DNA of 64,000 bases. Origin: Acanthochlamys bracteata. Lineage: Eukaryota; Streptophyta; Magnoliopsida; Pandanales; Velloziaceae. The stretch covers positions 1,800,501 to 1,864,500 of the forward strand of contig CM034128.1 of NCBI GenBank assembly GCA_019914995.1. Direction: 5' to 3'. Positions 51,762 to 63,372 of this stretch are shown here, in pieces. The translations under genes and the position numbers were made by a program. Position 1 is the stretch's first letter. Every line of letters begins with the position of its first letter. The notes beneath the pieces were generated by a model, which saw only the letters and a list, made by a program, of their open reading frames with translations, made no database searches and was not told where the DNA came from.

Positions 51762-52511
51762 CATAGTGTCAGACCCGGATTGATCCGGACAGTAAACCGG
51801 TCCGGATTTGCAAAAAGACCATTTATACATTCGATCCGATTTGACCCATTCTGACTCACTTCAACTCGATCGACTCGTCCGTCCAGATCAAATCGGATTG
51901 AAAAAATTTTAAATTGATGATGTATTTAATACTAAAATAATTATTAATAGCTCTATGTTGAAAAATGATATATAGTTTAAATTTAGCATTTGGATGTGAT
52001 AATGTAAAAAATATAATTGATTATTTCTTATTTATAAATATCAATTATTAGTGATTTTTAAATTTTTTATATTGTAAAATATTTAGACTCAAATATGTAT
52101 ACCTAAAAAAATTAGTTATATCTCTTTTATGATTTATCTATTTTATGGTTTTATTTTTTTCTAATCTCCTAATTTATTTAAAATTTTTATTTATAAATTT
52201 TAGTTGTTATTATTATTGTTGGTGGTGGTAATTATGGTGGCAATATTTTAATTTTTATTGTGATTATTATTGCTATTGTTGTTGATAGTAATGACATAAT
52301 AAAAATATTCTATTTTTTGTTATGATTGCTATTGCTATTATTATTGATAGTATTATTAGCAATAAATTTTTTACTATAATTATTATTATTAGTTAAAAAT
52401 ACTTTAATATTATTTACCCGACGGTTCGACCGGTTGACCCGACGGTTCAACCCGAGAATCGTGATCCGGACAGTTTTTCGGTTCAATGTTCGGTCCGATT
52501 CTTACAACTAT
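51762..52511. mobile_element. Non-autonomous Mutator-like element, 750 bp, 9 bp target duplication
   Basis: ATGTATGAT occurs directly on both sides (51753-51761 and 52512-52520), a perfect 9 bp duplication as expected for the Mutator superfamily. The ends form imperfect inverted repeats: left CATAGTGTCAGACCCGGATT, right (reverse complement) ATAGTTGTAAGAATCGGACC. Both ends are rich in CCGG/CGGACCG/AACCGG words, unlike the AT-rich interior, which includes runs of TTA/TTG triplets. No transposase frame exists, so it would depend on enzyme supplied elsewhere. Confidence 0.75.
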
Positions 52512-52569
52512 ATGTATGATGGTCACAAACTTTATTAAGAATGCAGTTCCTTAAGACGTGCCGGCGGTC

Positions 52570-52803
52570 GCAATAAGAGTATAAAAATATTTTTGAAATT
52601 GAATTTTTTAAAATAAAAAATATTTTTATTATATTTCAAAAAATGAATTTTATTTTTTATTTCAAAAAAATAATAATAAATAATAATTGTAGAATTTTTT
52701 TATATTTTAAATAAATTTTATAAAATATTATAAAAATTTATTAAAAAATGTAAAATAAAATAGAGTTTTTAGAAAGGAGTGGAATGCACTCCCAAATGCA
52801 TTT
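52570..52803. mobile_element. AT-rich MITE remnant
   Basis: The right end reads CATTTGGGAGTGCATTCC in reverse complement, and the interior carries the ATTTTATAAAATATTATAAA arm found at 28074 and 7820. The left end is not clear, so the boundary is approximate. Confidence 0.45.
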
Positions 52804-52896
52804 CTGGCTCACCAATCAAACCTATACCAATGAATACCAGACGTTCCAGTCAGCAGTCCAATTTTTTCTTATTGGCCAAATTTTGTGAAACATTAT

Positions 52897-53124
52897 GGAT
52901 GTTTAAAACAGCTTAATATTTTCTTTATACTTTAATATTTTATTTTACGTTTCCTAATAAAATTTTTAAAATATTTTATAATTTTTAATTTTAAAAAATA
53001 CAAAATATTTTACGTTATAAAATTTTATTATTAATTATTTTATTATTTTTAAATAAAAAATAAGACTTATTTTTAAAAATTTTCTAAAATATACTATTTT
53101 TTAATAATTACTTCCACACATCCC
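52897..53124. mobile_element. AT-rich MITE, 228 bp
   Basis: The left end GGATGTTTAAAACAGCTT pairs imperfectly with the right end (GGGATGTGTGGAAGTAATTA in reverse complement). ATTAT flanks both sides. The interior is A/T with mirrored arms. Non-coding. Confidence 0.6.
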
Positions 53125-54107
53125 ATTATTGCTTGCCTTTTTCAAATGATTAATATAACCGGTTATCTATTGCTATGGTAAATTTGTCTACGTAATTGTC
53201 AACCTTCGAAAATTTCTATGCCTTTGCTAGTGCAGTAGGTCAGGTTTATTACCTCACTTCATCTATTAATTGTATTCTATTAAGCAATAGCAAATGAAAA
53301 TTATCCTAACTATTAGATAATAAATACATAAATGTTTATACGAATTGAATGAATCAATTGGAATGAGATTTTAGTTCTTTTAATATATCGGGCCAATTTT
53401 AAATCAATTTGAATTTATTCAAATCCGATTAAGACTAAATTCGAACGCAATTTAAATAAATCAATTTTGAATCGAGTTTGCCGATGGATTGCCACATCTA
53501 ATAACAATTCTATAGATAACACTTATATATCAGTTCACCTTATTTTTTTTAGGATTTCTCAAAAATCAAGATGCAAGAGTTTTCTAGTTTCCGTGAACCG
53601 TCTCTTAGTTTTGTCAGAATAAATAACTAAAAAATGAAAATTCTTGTCAGGAATCTCAACCGATATAACGGTAACTGTAATGGCAGATTACTAAAAATAT
53701 ATGAAGATCATAACCAAGAAATGTATAGAAAAGAAAAGTCACTCTGCAATGACACAGTCAATGATGAAATATTTATTGAATAACAGTAGCTAAAGGTTTC
53801 CAGCAAGTGACCCTTCTAAACAATTTCTCTAGAATCTACAGTACTCTAATGAAAGTCTAGCTCAAAACAATTTTTACAACTCTTTGTAACATATATCAGT
53901 AATGCTCTTCAATCTCTTAATCTGCATGAACCAATTCAGACAAACTCATCCTCTACAGATCGGCGACGGTCGGTCGGATGAAATCAAGTTTAATTTTGTA
54001 CTGCATGTTGCAATGTCACAAAATTGATCACAACATGTTAAAGGCGTAAAAGCACTTGACCATATATAATGTTTTAACCTCGCAAGAATGATTGGATGCT
54101 CACCGTA

Positions 54108-55563
54108 TCATTGCCAGAAATAGCTACGAGTATTGTTATTGTTGTTGTTCAACCCATTACACAGCTGCTGCATTTGAATGTTGCTGCTGTTGTTAGCCTG
54201 GTAAAAAACAACAACTTGTTAATAAAATTATATTCTGATTACATTTGTTTGAATTTTACTTTAAGAAAGAAGAGGAAGAAAACAAAAACCTGAGAGAAGG
54301 CAGTGCTGGTCCCTTGGCAATGGAGTGGAAGAGATGTTGATGTATCTATTATTGGATAGGTGTTTGCAGATAGCATCTGCTGCTGCTCCTGTGGATTATT
54401 ACAAGTTGATATCTGAAAGTTGAACCATCAATTCAATTTTTTATCAGGTTACTGTAACTGATGATGTAATTTCACTACCTGAGCATGGTTTATGAAGTCA
54501 TCAAGATCAACTACACCAAAGTCACAGAGGAAAGGATTCACTGATGCAAGCCTCATCGACAGAAACTGTTAAAAATACACAAAGAAACATTACTTATGCG
54601 AATATTTTCTGAAATTTAGATATCATCTTTTTAATTAATTTCCACATACCTCTACTTGGTTCTGTAAGGATTGAACGTAGTTGATTATCTCATCTAACAT
54701 GAGAGCTTTCCCAACAACCTTATCACAACCTGGAACAAGTCCTTGCAAGACCTTCATCCTCATACTTATCTTCTCCCTTCTTACCTGTTGATTAACACCG
54801 ATTTCGATATGTAACAAGTTAACAAAATTCGAAATCATCATTACGAATTAATGGATTAAAAGTATAGCATCGTTTCAAAGTTAAGTACCCGTTCCGCGAG
54901 ACTATGACTATCGGTTGCTTGCCCTCTCCTCGCTCTAACATGAATGTACCCTGCAGGTGGTTCTTGTTGATCAGATAGAGGTGACTTTCTCTTCTTTTCT
55001 TCTTCATCTTTGGGTTGCTTCTTTTTCTTCTCTGTCTGCTTCGATACTCCGTCACTATTGACTTGCTTCTGTTTCCTGCATCTCCTCCTATTCCCATTTG
55101 CATCCTATATGAAAAGCTTCAATATCAAACTACGCACATATCATAGAAAAACTAACTAGAACTTGTTTGATTTGATCACCTTGGACTGAGAAGGAACAAG
55201 GCAGTCGTCTTCGCTCTTTCCTTTGCTTTCAATGGAAGGGTCTCGGCTTCTGTTTTCAGGCGTGGCGACTGAAGAATTACGATCAGCTTTTGCTCCAGAA
55301 TGGTTACTGTCAAGAGAGCTGGTGATATCATTAGTTCTTGTAGTATCAGTTAATGTTGAACCATCATTGAGAGATTGATGATCAGAAGAGAAGTAGTAGT
55401 AAGGATTATTAAAGCAAGCTGAAGCACTTGCTACCATCCTTCCATGGTGATCTTCTTGTGTTGAAGCAAATGGCATTTCCATGTCAAGAAAATAAGAAGC
55501 AGATTGCTCAAGGATTGAAGTGTTAATGTTGTTGTGTTGTTTGTAGTAGTAAGCTGCAGACAT
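54108..55563 (-). CDS. BHLH137: bHLH transcription factor, bHLH137-like
   Basis: DNA-binding basic helix-loop-helix regulator of the plant subgroup that includes BEE/CIB-type factors. Six exons (55563-55180, 55104-54889, 54784-54650, 54565-54479, 54412-54290, 54197-54108) join to 344 residues. The Met at 55563 (MSAAYYYKQ) is the first ATG after a TATA-like box. The basic region and helix 1 span the exon 2/3 junction ([16 protein letters not shown], then [14 protein letters not shown]), with the HxxxER-type E-box contact residues. The loop and helix 2 follow ([34 protein letters not shown]). The region before it is highly basic ([11 protein letters not shown]). The C-terminus is Gln/Asn-rich with an NNNNNN run. 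The bHLH and flanking sequence match recalled bHLH137 best. Target genes cannot be inferred. Confidence 0.92.
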
Positions 55564-56426
55564 TGTGTTGATCAGGAACAGAAGAAAATTAAGCTTAACA
55601 ATTAACAAAAGGAACAAAAGATGTGTGTGCTTTTAGTTCCTTAGATTTTGTTTATATAATGAAGGATTTAGATTGTATCAGAAGAGAAAGAACATGTTGA
55701 CTGGCATCATGAATGCTATTCCACAACTCCACTATCTTGCTTGTCTGCTATTTACTGCAAGGGGAAACAGGTGGGGAAGATGCGCCATGTAACCATATTC
55801 AATGCACACAAATATATTGGCATATCCTTGTTTGGATTGCAACTTCTATCAGTATATATGTGAATGCAAAGTTTTTCTTTCAAAACCCTGTTTATATGTT
55901 ACTGCTATGAAGCTAAGGGGACCATACTATTATGTGTAGCATTGTTTCATCATCTCATGCTACTACATTTTGGAACTCTGTAGAGATTAGAAGAGAGCTA
56001 AGCTAGCTGACATGTTCTAGCCTATACACTTGAAGACCATCACCACAATTTGGAGCTTGATATTTAAAAATATAGCAAACTTCGAACTGTTTCTATCTAG
56101 GATTCCAATATTTATTTTCGTGAGATTCAAAATAATTTAACACGAGATCTTTCGTGAAAGACACCCATACTAACACTGCTCTCACCTAAGCATGTTTAAT
56201 TTTGAAGTTTTTTTTATTTAAGTTACGTTTGACGTCACGGTTTTATATAATTTTTTGAAATTTTCAAGCCTAAAAAATTCTGTAAAATATTTACTCTGAC
56301 AGTCAAAAAAGTTCATCGTAGTTATGAACAGCAGAGTAAAAAAAGAACTGCTGACATAGGTCCTCCTATATATTATATATAGAAAATCTTTCATTTAAAG
56401 AGCTTTGAGATTGCAGGGGTACTTAA

Positions 56427-56680
56427 GGGTGTTTGGAATTGCTTTTCTCAAACACTTCTTTTCAATTTTCTATTTTATTTTTTCTAATATATATTTTATA
56501 AATATATAAAAAATTTATTTAAAAATTTAGAAAGTGTAAAAAAATTTACGAAATGAAATCTTTTTATTACATATTTTTATTATTTTTTGAAATTAAAAAA
56601 ATATAATTCGTTTTTTAAAAAAATAAAAATATTTTTTATTTTAAAAAAACTCCATTTTATGAGCACTATTAAACACCCCC
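56427..56680. mobile_element. Tourist-like MITE with TAA target duplication, 254 bp
   Basis: The left end GGGTGTTTGGAATTGCTTTT pairs with the right end (GGGGGTGTTTAATAGTGCTC in reverse complement). TAA is duplicated at 56424-56426 and 56681-56683. The arms match the 35094 and 38097 copies. This gives the clearest 3 bp TAA duplication of the GGGTGTTTGG group. Confidence 0.8.
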
Positions 56681-57196
56681 TAAAACTTCTTTTCTAAAGC
56701 CTTTTCATGTCAATATGAATAACATGCAGCATTCCTATATGAATTTTTTTTTTGACATAATTATTATTGTCTCTTGTGTTGTGCATCTCTCTGAAAGTAT
56801 TATATTGCCTATGGTGTATTTAAATTTGAGAGAGCTATTCTTCTTTTTGCAACTCTTACGAGTCTGAGAGCAACATATGTTAAGAATAAAATTCAAAGAT
56901 ATATCAAGGATTTTTTTCATAAATGGAAGTTGTGTTTCAAGTTTATTGATATCATAAACTACATTGTTAAGGATACGTTTAGGTCACTGAAATATAAAAA
57001 TTTTACAAATTAATTATTTTAATTTATATATATATTAAATTAGAGTAATAATAATTTTCAAATTTTATAATATATATTTTAAATTGAAAGAGAAGTTGTG
57101 TCGCAAGTTTCAACGCAGCTCCAAAACGAGACTTTGACCATTGTTTCCAAAAAATCAAAACCAAGTTTGGACACAATGGTCTTAAGTAATGTTTAG

Positions 57197-57385
57197 AGTG
57201 TGTTCTTTTGCACACATAAATAACTTTTTTTATTAAAAATTATTTTAACTTATTTTTTAATATAAAGATAATACAAAAAATTATTTTCAATTTATTTTTT
57301 CAATAAAAAAAATATATTATTTTTAACATACTATTTCTAGTAACTTATTTTTAAAAAATTTACTTTCAAAATAAAAAAACACACC
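57197..57385. mobile_element. Short AT-rich element with GTGTGTT ends
   Basis: The left end AGTGTGTTCTTTTG pairs with the right end (GGTGTGTTTTTTTATTTTG in reverse complement). TTTAG is repeated directly at 57192-57196 and 57386-57390. The interior holds mirrored AACTTATTTTT words. A 5 bp duplication differs from the TAA group, so the superfamily is open. Confidence 0.55.
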
Positions 57386-57447
57386 TTTAGCGATGGTTAC
57401 CACCAATCCACCAAATTCTTTTTAAAAAATTTTTTTAATACAAAATC

Positions 57448-57483
<36 letters not shown>

Positions 57484-57658
57484 TTTATATTTTATAAATT
57501 TATTTTTAAAAAATGAATTTACTTTAAGATAACTACGCCGTAACTTGTTAAGCGCAAGTTTTAAATAAATATCTTTTTAAAAAATTGAACTGCTAGTAGC
57601 TAATAGTTATCCCACAACCGCCAGTGACGGAAAGGAAAAACCCCAACTTTGAGAAACC

Positions 57659-60600
57659 ATGGCGGCAGCAGCAGCCGTGAGCTTCACCGCTGCCACCAGG
57701 GCATCTGGCATCCCTCTTCAAACACCGCATATCACAAATTACGCCCGCCATGTCTGTCGCCGCACCTCTACCGGGGCCGCCGCGGCCGCCGCAGTCCTTG
57801 CCAATCAAAACTCCCTCTCTACTTCTCAATCTTCTTCAGTCTCATCTAACGGTGAGTTTCTCCGAGGAAGTTCGAATTTGGAATCAAATACGAGGTTGTT
57901 TTTTGTTTCGTTTTGTTTTTTTTTTTCAACTTTTTTTTTTTAATAAATGAAGGTTGTGAGACAACGGAGAGCATCCAATGGAGGAAGATTAGTTCTAAGG
58001 AGCTTGGGATTACTCATTCAATGATAGCTAAGCCTACTAGATCGGTACTCAATGCTCTGCACAAGAACGGTGTGTTGTTTTTGCTTTCTTAACTAGCTGT
58101 TGTTGTGAATAGTTTAGTGCTTAGTCTATTTGATGAAATGCCAATGTGAAAATTGCTGAGTATTCTATGAAAAATTTACCTAAGTTGATAGATATTTAGT
58201 GGTCTGAGGATGTGTCTTTCAGATGGTAGAGAATTAGATGCCAATTTGTATGGATAATTCTGTTTGGCTAAGTTGATGAAAAACAAAAATGCTCCTTTAA
58301 AATGGAACCAAATGCATTTGAGAAATTTGCAAAGGCTTTCCTTAGTATTAACGAACAACTAGAGCATTAGAAACTATAATATGATTTGGAAAGTGCATCT
58401 AATTTAGATTAAGATGTAGTGCCATATGCAATATTATCACATTCACTAAGTTATATAAGATAATTTAGATAAAGAAATCTGCAGTCCTGTTATTCTAGTG
58501 GAATTTCAAAAAAATGCAGATAGCACTTTGCTACTTCGTGTTATGAACTTATGATTTATTGTACATGTTACTAACATGAAACATTACATAACCTACATCT
58601 TAATCTTAAAAAATTCAGTTTTCTAAAACTTATGTTATAACTTTGCAGCCATGATGAACTATCCCTCTGACAATTACTGCACTTCAGTTGTTGCAAATTT
58701 GTTCGTTTTGTTGTTCAACAGGCATCCTCCAATTATGCTCTCCCTCTCATAGACTGTCACGTTGCATTACATACTGAATGCTTTTCATAATTCTATGCAG
58801 GCTTTGCTGTTTACCTGGTAGGTGGTTGTGTGCGGGATCTCATACTGAAGAGGACACCAAAAGATTTTGATATTATAACTTCAGCGGACCTTAGAGAGGT
58901 TTATACTGCTCCTGCTCCTTTACTAGTCTGTGTTTATTATATAAAAGTTCTAACCCTGCCTTGCTGCTAAGGTTCTTAGTTCGTTTCTAAGGGGGAAAGG
59001 ATCCCTTCAATTTTGCCATCTTATTTCTAATACGACAAATTGCTAGAATATGTCTTATGTTTGATTCTGTTATTTTCAATGTCTGCAGGTGCAGAAGGTA
59101 TTTTCCAGGTGTGACATAGTTGGTAGGCGATTTCCTATTTGTCACGTGCATGTAAATAACACCATCGTGGAGGTTCGTTTGTTTTTCACTCTTTCTTTTC
59201 TCTCCCTTATGCTACCTTTGTCTGACATTTTTCAAAAAAGCAAGGTGTTGAATTTGGTCAACTATGCAGGTTGTAATATTTCAGAGATCTTTAGTTCGTA
59301 GCTGTTACTTCATCTTTGAAGAAGAGATTTAAAGTTAGCTTTTAGTTAGTTCCAGTCTGTTTACACTTTTTCTGCATTCGATTTATCTTTGTAGCCTTCA
59401 TTTATAATGTTCTATTTTGTATAGAGAATAGATTTCGTTCATGTCCTATTAAATGCAAAGAGAATTATTTCTCTTGTGCAAACTGCTAATTGCATTCTCC
59501 TTTTGAGCTAGGTCTCAAGTTTCAGCACCGTAGGAAGATCTTCATGCATGGATGTTGATTATATGGCACGATCACCTGAATGCAGTGAAGATGACTATAT
59601 CCGTTGGAAAAATTGTCTACGTCGGGATTTCACTATAAATGGGTATCATAAAGATCTATTAGAAATTTTACCTTTTTGTGTTTTTGACCTTTTTTAAAAG
59701 AGTTTAGTTTGTTTTACGCCATATTGTTCCATATTGTTCTTTTATTTATCACTGAATAATGCAACAGCAACTTTATCATGTTAATATTGATCTATGCATT
59801 TTCCATGTGCTCATTTCTTGTTTTCTTTTATGAAGGTTCATGTTCGATCCTTATGTGAATGTAATCTATGACTATGTGGGAGGGATGGAAGACATTAAGA
59901 AAGCTAAAGTGTGCATGTTTCTCTTTGCTGTCTATATATCATAATTCTCTTGCAAATGATTCTTCAGCCAGTTCATCTTACATGTCTCCATACTCTCTTT
60001 CTTAGGTTCGAACGGTCATCTCTGCGTATACTTCTTTCCAGGAAGATTGTGGTAGATTTATACATTCTATTGAGTTATCCCTGTTTAGCATATTCTTGCC
60101 CTTATTCTTATATAATATATTGCTACTGTTTGTCCGTCTTCCCTATGCAGCGCGCATCCTCCGTGCAATCAGGATAGCAAGTCGTTTGGGTTTTCGGTTT
60201 ACAAAAGAGACAGCTCATTCTATAAAAGATCTTGCAACTTCAATACTGAAACTTGACAAGGTACTTAACATGTCGTACTTGTTTGTTAAACTCATCCTTT
60301 TAGATGTTACTCCTTTTTCCATTTTGACGTCTCATTCATTCTCATCACCTTGCAGAGTAGGCTTCTCATGGAAGTCAATTATATGCTTGCTTATGGGTCT
60401 GCTGAACCTTCCCTTAGATTATTATGGAAGTTTGGCCTCTTGGAACTTCTGCTACCTATACAAGTATGTGGGTTTGTACATGCTCTTGCTGTGCATACTA
60501 TTATATCTAAGCATGTTTCTCCAATAACAAAGTGCAGATCAATTGTACAGGCAGCATACTTCGTCTCACAAGGTTTCAGTAGACGTGATAAGAGATCTAA

Positions 60601-62363
60601 TATGCTTCTGGTAAGAACAGAGGGGTGAATTAATATGGTCATACTTTTGTCTCGAAATCAAATGCTGCGGTATATTTTTCGACATGGAATATTTGATTGG
60701 CGAATAAGCAAACTGCAAGGAAGTTGTCTCCATGTAGTTTAGTTTAGTATTCATGCATTTTTGTTCCTGTGCAAGTTCTTAAAAATAATTTCGAGTATGC
60801 AATAATGTTAAGCATTTACTCTAAATGCCTATATTCTTCAAAACAAGTCTGTAAGTTTACCTTACTGTTTCTACGCAGTCCTTATTTGCAAATCTGGATA
60901 GGCTTCTTGCACCAGACAGGCCATGTCATAGTTGTCTCTGGTGAGCACATTTTGCTGTTGCTCTGTACAGCTACTCTAACGATGACTTGACTTTCATATA
61001 ATCTGAGGCCATAATACTTCAATCTTAAGTGTAAGAGCTACTAATCAGTTATTATGGTCGGGGAAATTTTTATAGTATCGCTGTTCTTATTCCTTATCTA
61101 TTCCAGCGAGAGTGGCATTTCCATGTTTTGCTCGATTCTCTTTTGTTATCTGTCGTCATCACATAAAATATTTTCATTTCATTTAACTTAAAAGAGGTTT
61201 TCTTAAAGACATTTTAGGAAATATTAATATCCAAAACTGCTTATTGATAATTGTACACAGTAGAAAGAGATGTTTTAATGCGCCTTCCAATTTGATCAAC
61301 TTGCATATATAGCAATGCTTCTCATTAGAAATTATTAAATCTTTCTCAGGGTCAGTTTGTTAGCTTTCCATCAAGCACTAGTGTGGGAACCTAAGGACCC
61401 ATTGGTGGTTGCTACTTTCACCCTTGCTCTACATAATGGAGGAGATTTAGCAGAAGCTGTAAGTATAGCAAGGAGGATCCAACATCCATGTGACACTAGC
61501 CTCTCAGAGTTGTCAAAATCTCAAGGACTTGAGGCTGATGCAGAATTGATGCACGAGGTTCTTACCCTTGCATCTTCAGTCAGATCTTCATTATGTTCTA
61601 TGACGGATGAAATTTTTGTCTCAAGAGCAATGGCCAGATACCCTAAAGCCCCTTATTCTGATCTTGTACGTAATCCTTTCTTCTATTGGTAGCAATTTGA
61701 TGTACATCTTACAGGTAAATGCATGTCCAATATAAATCTAGTTATTGCTGACGACCACATAATAATTATGTCATATTGTGAATCGCGAATGTTGATCCTG
61801 TGTCCTTTAAAAGTAGTGTGTTTTATGACATAATTATGCTTTGCAAGTTTTGATATCAATAACATGCATGAAATCGGCGGTGGGATTTTAGCGTATTATT
61901 GCAGTGGAGTCATATCGTCTATGGCTATTGTACAACCCAAAGCATGCTGTTGATTTATACTTTTATGAACAATAATTGACTTCATACTATTTCAGAGAAG
62001 TAAAAGATATGCTTGAAATATTGTTTATCATCATAGTCGAACATGAGATACTTTTGTAGTTTAAGGTGTAACTATTGTACTGGTCAAGTTTCTAGATGAT
62101 TAGATGCTTCATGACTAAAAGTTCTCTCCAAACGTTTGCAGGTGCTTGTACCTCTGCATACATATTTGAAGGTTGGCAGGATTTTTGATTGTGTGGGTGG
62201 TGAAAGCAAGTCAAGAGGTTTTCCAAAGCGAGGTAGTAAAATTGATTATCATAACTTGGCCTTGGGTGGATTTTCAGAGTTGAGACATGTTTTTGCTAGA
62301 GTTGTATTCGACACCATCTACCCTCCAAATCTAGAAGCTCAGAGCTCTGTGAATCCTATTTAA
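57659..62363 (+). CDS. Plastid-type poly(A) polymerase / tRNA nucleotidyltransferase family protein
   Basis: Class II nucleotidyltransferase of the PcnB/CCA-enzyme family, probably acting on organellar RNA 3' ends. Thirteen exons (57659-57851, 57953-58069, 58801-58898, 59089-59172, 59512-59642, 59836-59908, 60006-60051, 60151-60260, 60356-60463, 60551-60610, 60879-60940, 61350-61665, 62142-62363) join to 539 residues. The N-terminus is Ala/Ser/Thr-rich with Arg and no acidic residues, as in a transit peptide. The catalytic head has [13 protein letters not shown] (109-121) and the metal-binding Asp pair in KDFDII (Asp125, Asp127). RRDFTING (201-208) and the neck motif [15 protein letters not shown] follow. 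Most of the C-terminal half is helical. Whether it adds poly(A) or CCA cannot be decided by eye; Arabidopsis relatives are annotated as polynucleotide adenylyltransferases. No key residue is missing. Confidence 0.92.
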
Positions 62364-63372
62364 AGTTGAGAGAATTCGATCAGATTTTTGGGATTGGCGA
62401 ATTTCTTGGTGACAGCATGATCAAGTGGCTGTTTCCTGTTGCGTTAACATACTGGTGGTTGCGAGCACAACCAATTCCTGATGGTAGCATCTGCATACTG
62501 CTACTGCTAAAATCAAATGATACAAGACAGAGTCCTGCAACCAACATGACGAGGTTCATGGCTTACCGGTTTGGGTCAGTGGTGACAACTTCAATAGTCA
62601 GAAGACAGCGCAACCATCGCACTCGTAATTTGACAAAGTAAGTTTCGCATCTGATATTGGCAGGCAGCAGCAGACACAACAATATGTCCATCCTATAGAT
62701 TTTTACTCATTTCACTTAGGTCACATGTGAGCGTTCAGTAATGTAACAGACTTGGAAGGCGTCCAATCATAGTCGTTGAGATGCAACTGTGCATTGTATA
62801 AGTACTTCAAATACAATTATTATCTAATAGCTCATACGTCAAGTTCGCTGATTGTAAATTATTTCAAATATAGTGTCATTCACTTATTTGATTATCAGCA
62901 TTAAGCATTCCTGTGCAAAAAAATGTTGGTGGCACATATTGTTACATCTATTAGCCAGCAGCTTGAGTTTTCAAATTAAATGCTTCATTCTCTCTTAGGT
63001 TCGTTGCACAGAATGCAATTCAGTAGAACGGAACTGGTTATCGGGTAAATTGGCAACATAAACATAGTCATATCATGCTAGTTTATAAGAACATCGTGCA
63101 CGTATAGATGCTACAACACCGTTTCCGATTTCCAAATTTCAGTACGAAGTAACACAATAAACATTCGCTGAACACAATCAAAACCGCTTCCTTCATCTTG
63201 TATACAGAACTTGTCATGTGTAGTAAGTTATACGTTCACTAAAAGAGTGCATTTTATCTGGACATATTAACAACGACCAAGAAACAAGGAGAAAAGACCG
63301 CATACTACTTGCAGCAGAATGAATAAATTAACACCCAGGAGAAACCTGGTCCAAACCATGTTAACAAATCTT
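62364..63372. other. 3' regions of convergent poly(A) polymerase-like and LCB2 genes
   Basis: This 1 kb lies between two convergent stop codons. The open frame at 62366-62641 starts 3 bp after the polymerase stop and falls in its presumed 3' untranslated region; it has no recognised family. No other feature is seen. Confidence 0.5.

Larger units (their letters stand above)
49877..54107. other. Transposon-dense gap of 4.2 kb
   Basis: The right flank of the SAM gene (its promoter side) is followed by at least four MITE-like elements and one Mutator-like element between 50126 and 53124. Between 50360 and 51500 there is single-copy-looking DNA holding the uncertain open frame at 51096-51377. From 53125 to 54107 nothing beyond the 3' region of the bHLH gene is seen. 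Confidence 0.55.
55564..57658. promoter_or_regulatory. Divergent promoter region, bHLH (-) and poly(A) polymerase-like (+)
   Basis: These 2.1 kb separate two genes that start in opposite directions. A TATA-like ATTATATAAA on the minus strand at 55651-55660 lies about 90 bp before the bHLH start codon. Two MITEs (56427-56680 and 57197-57385) lie in the middle and right part, and a (TA)n tract is at 57462-57480. No coding frame is supported. Confidence 0.5.
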
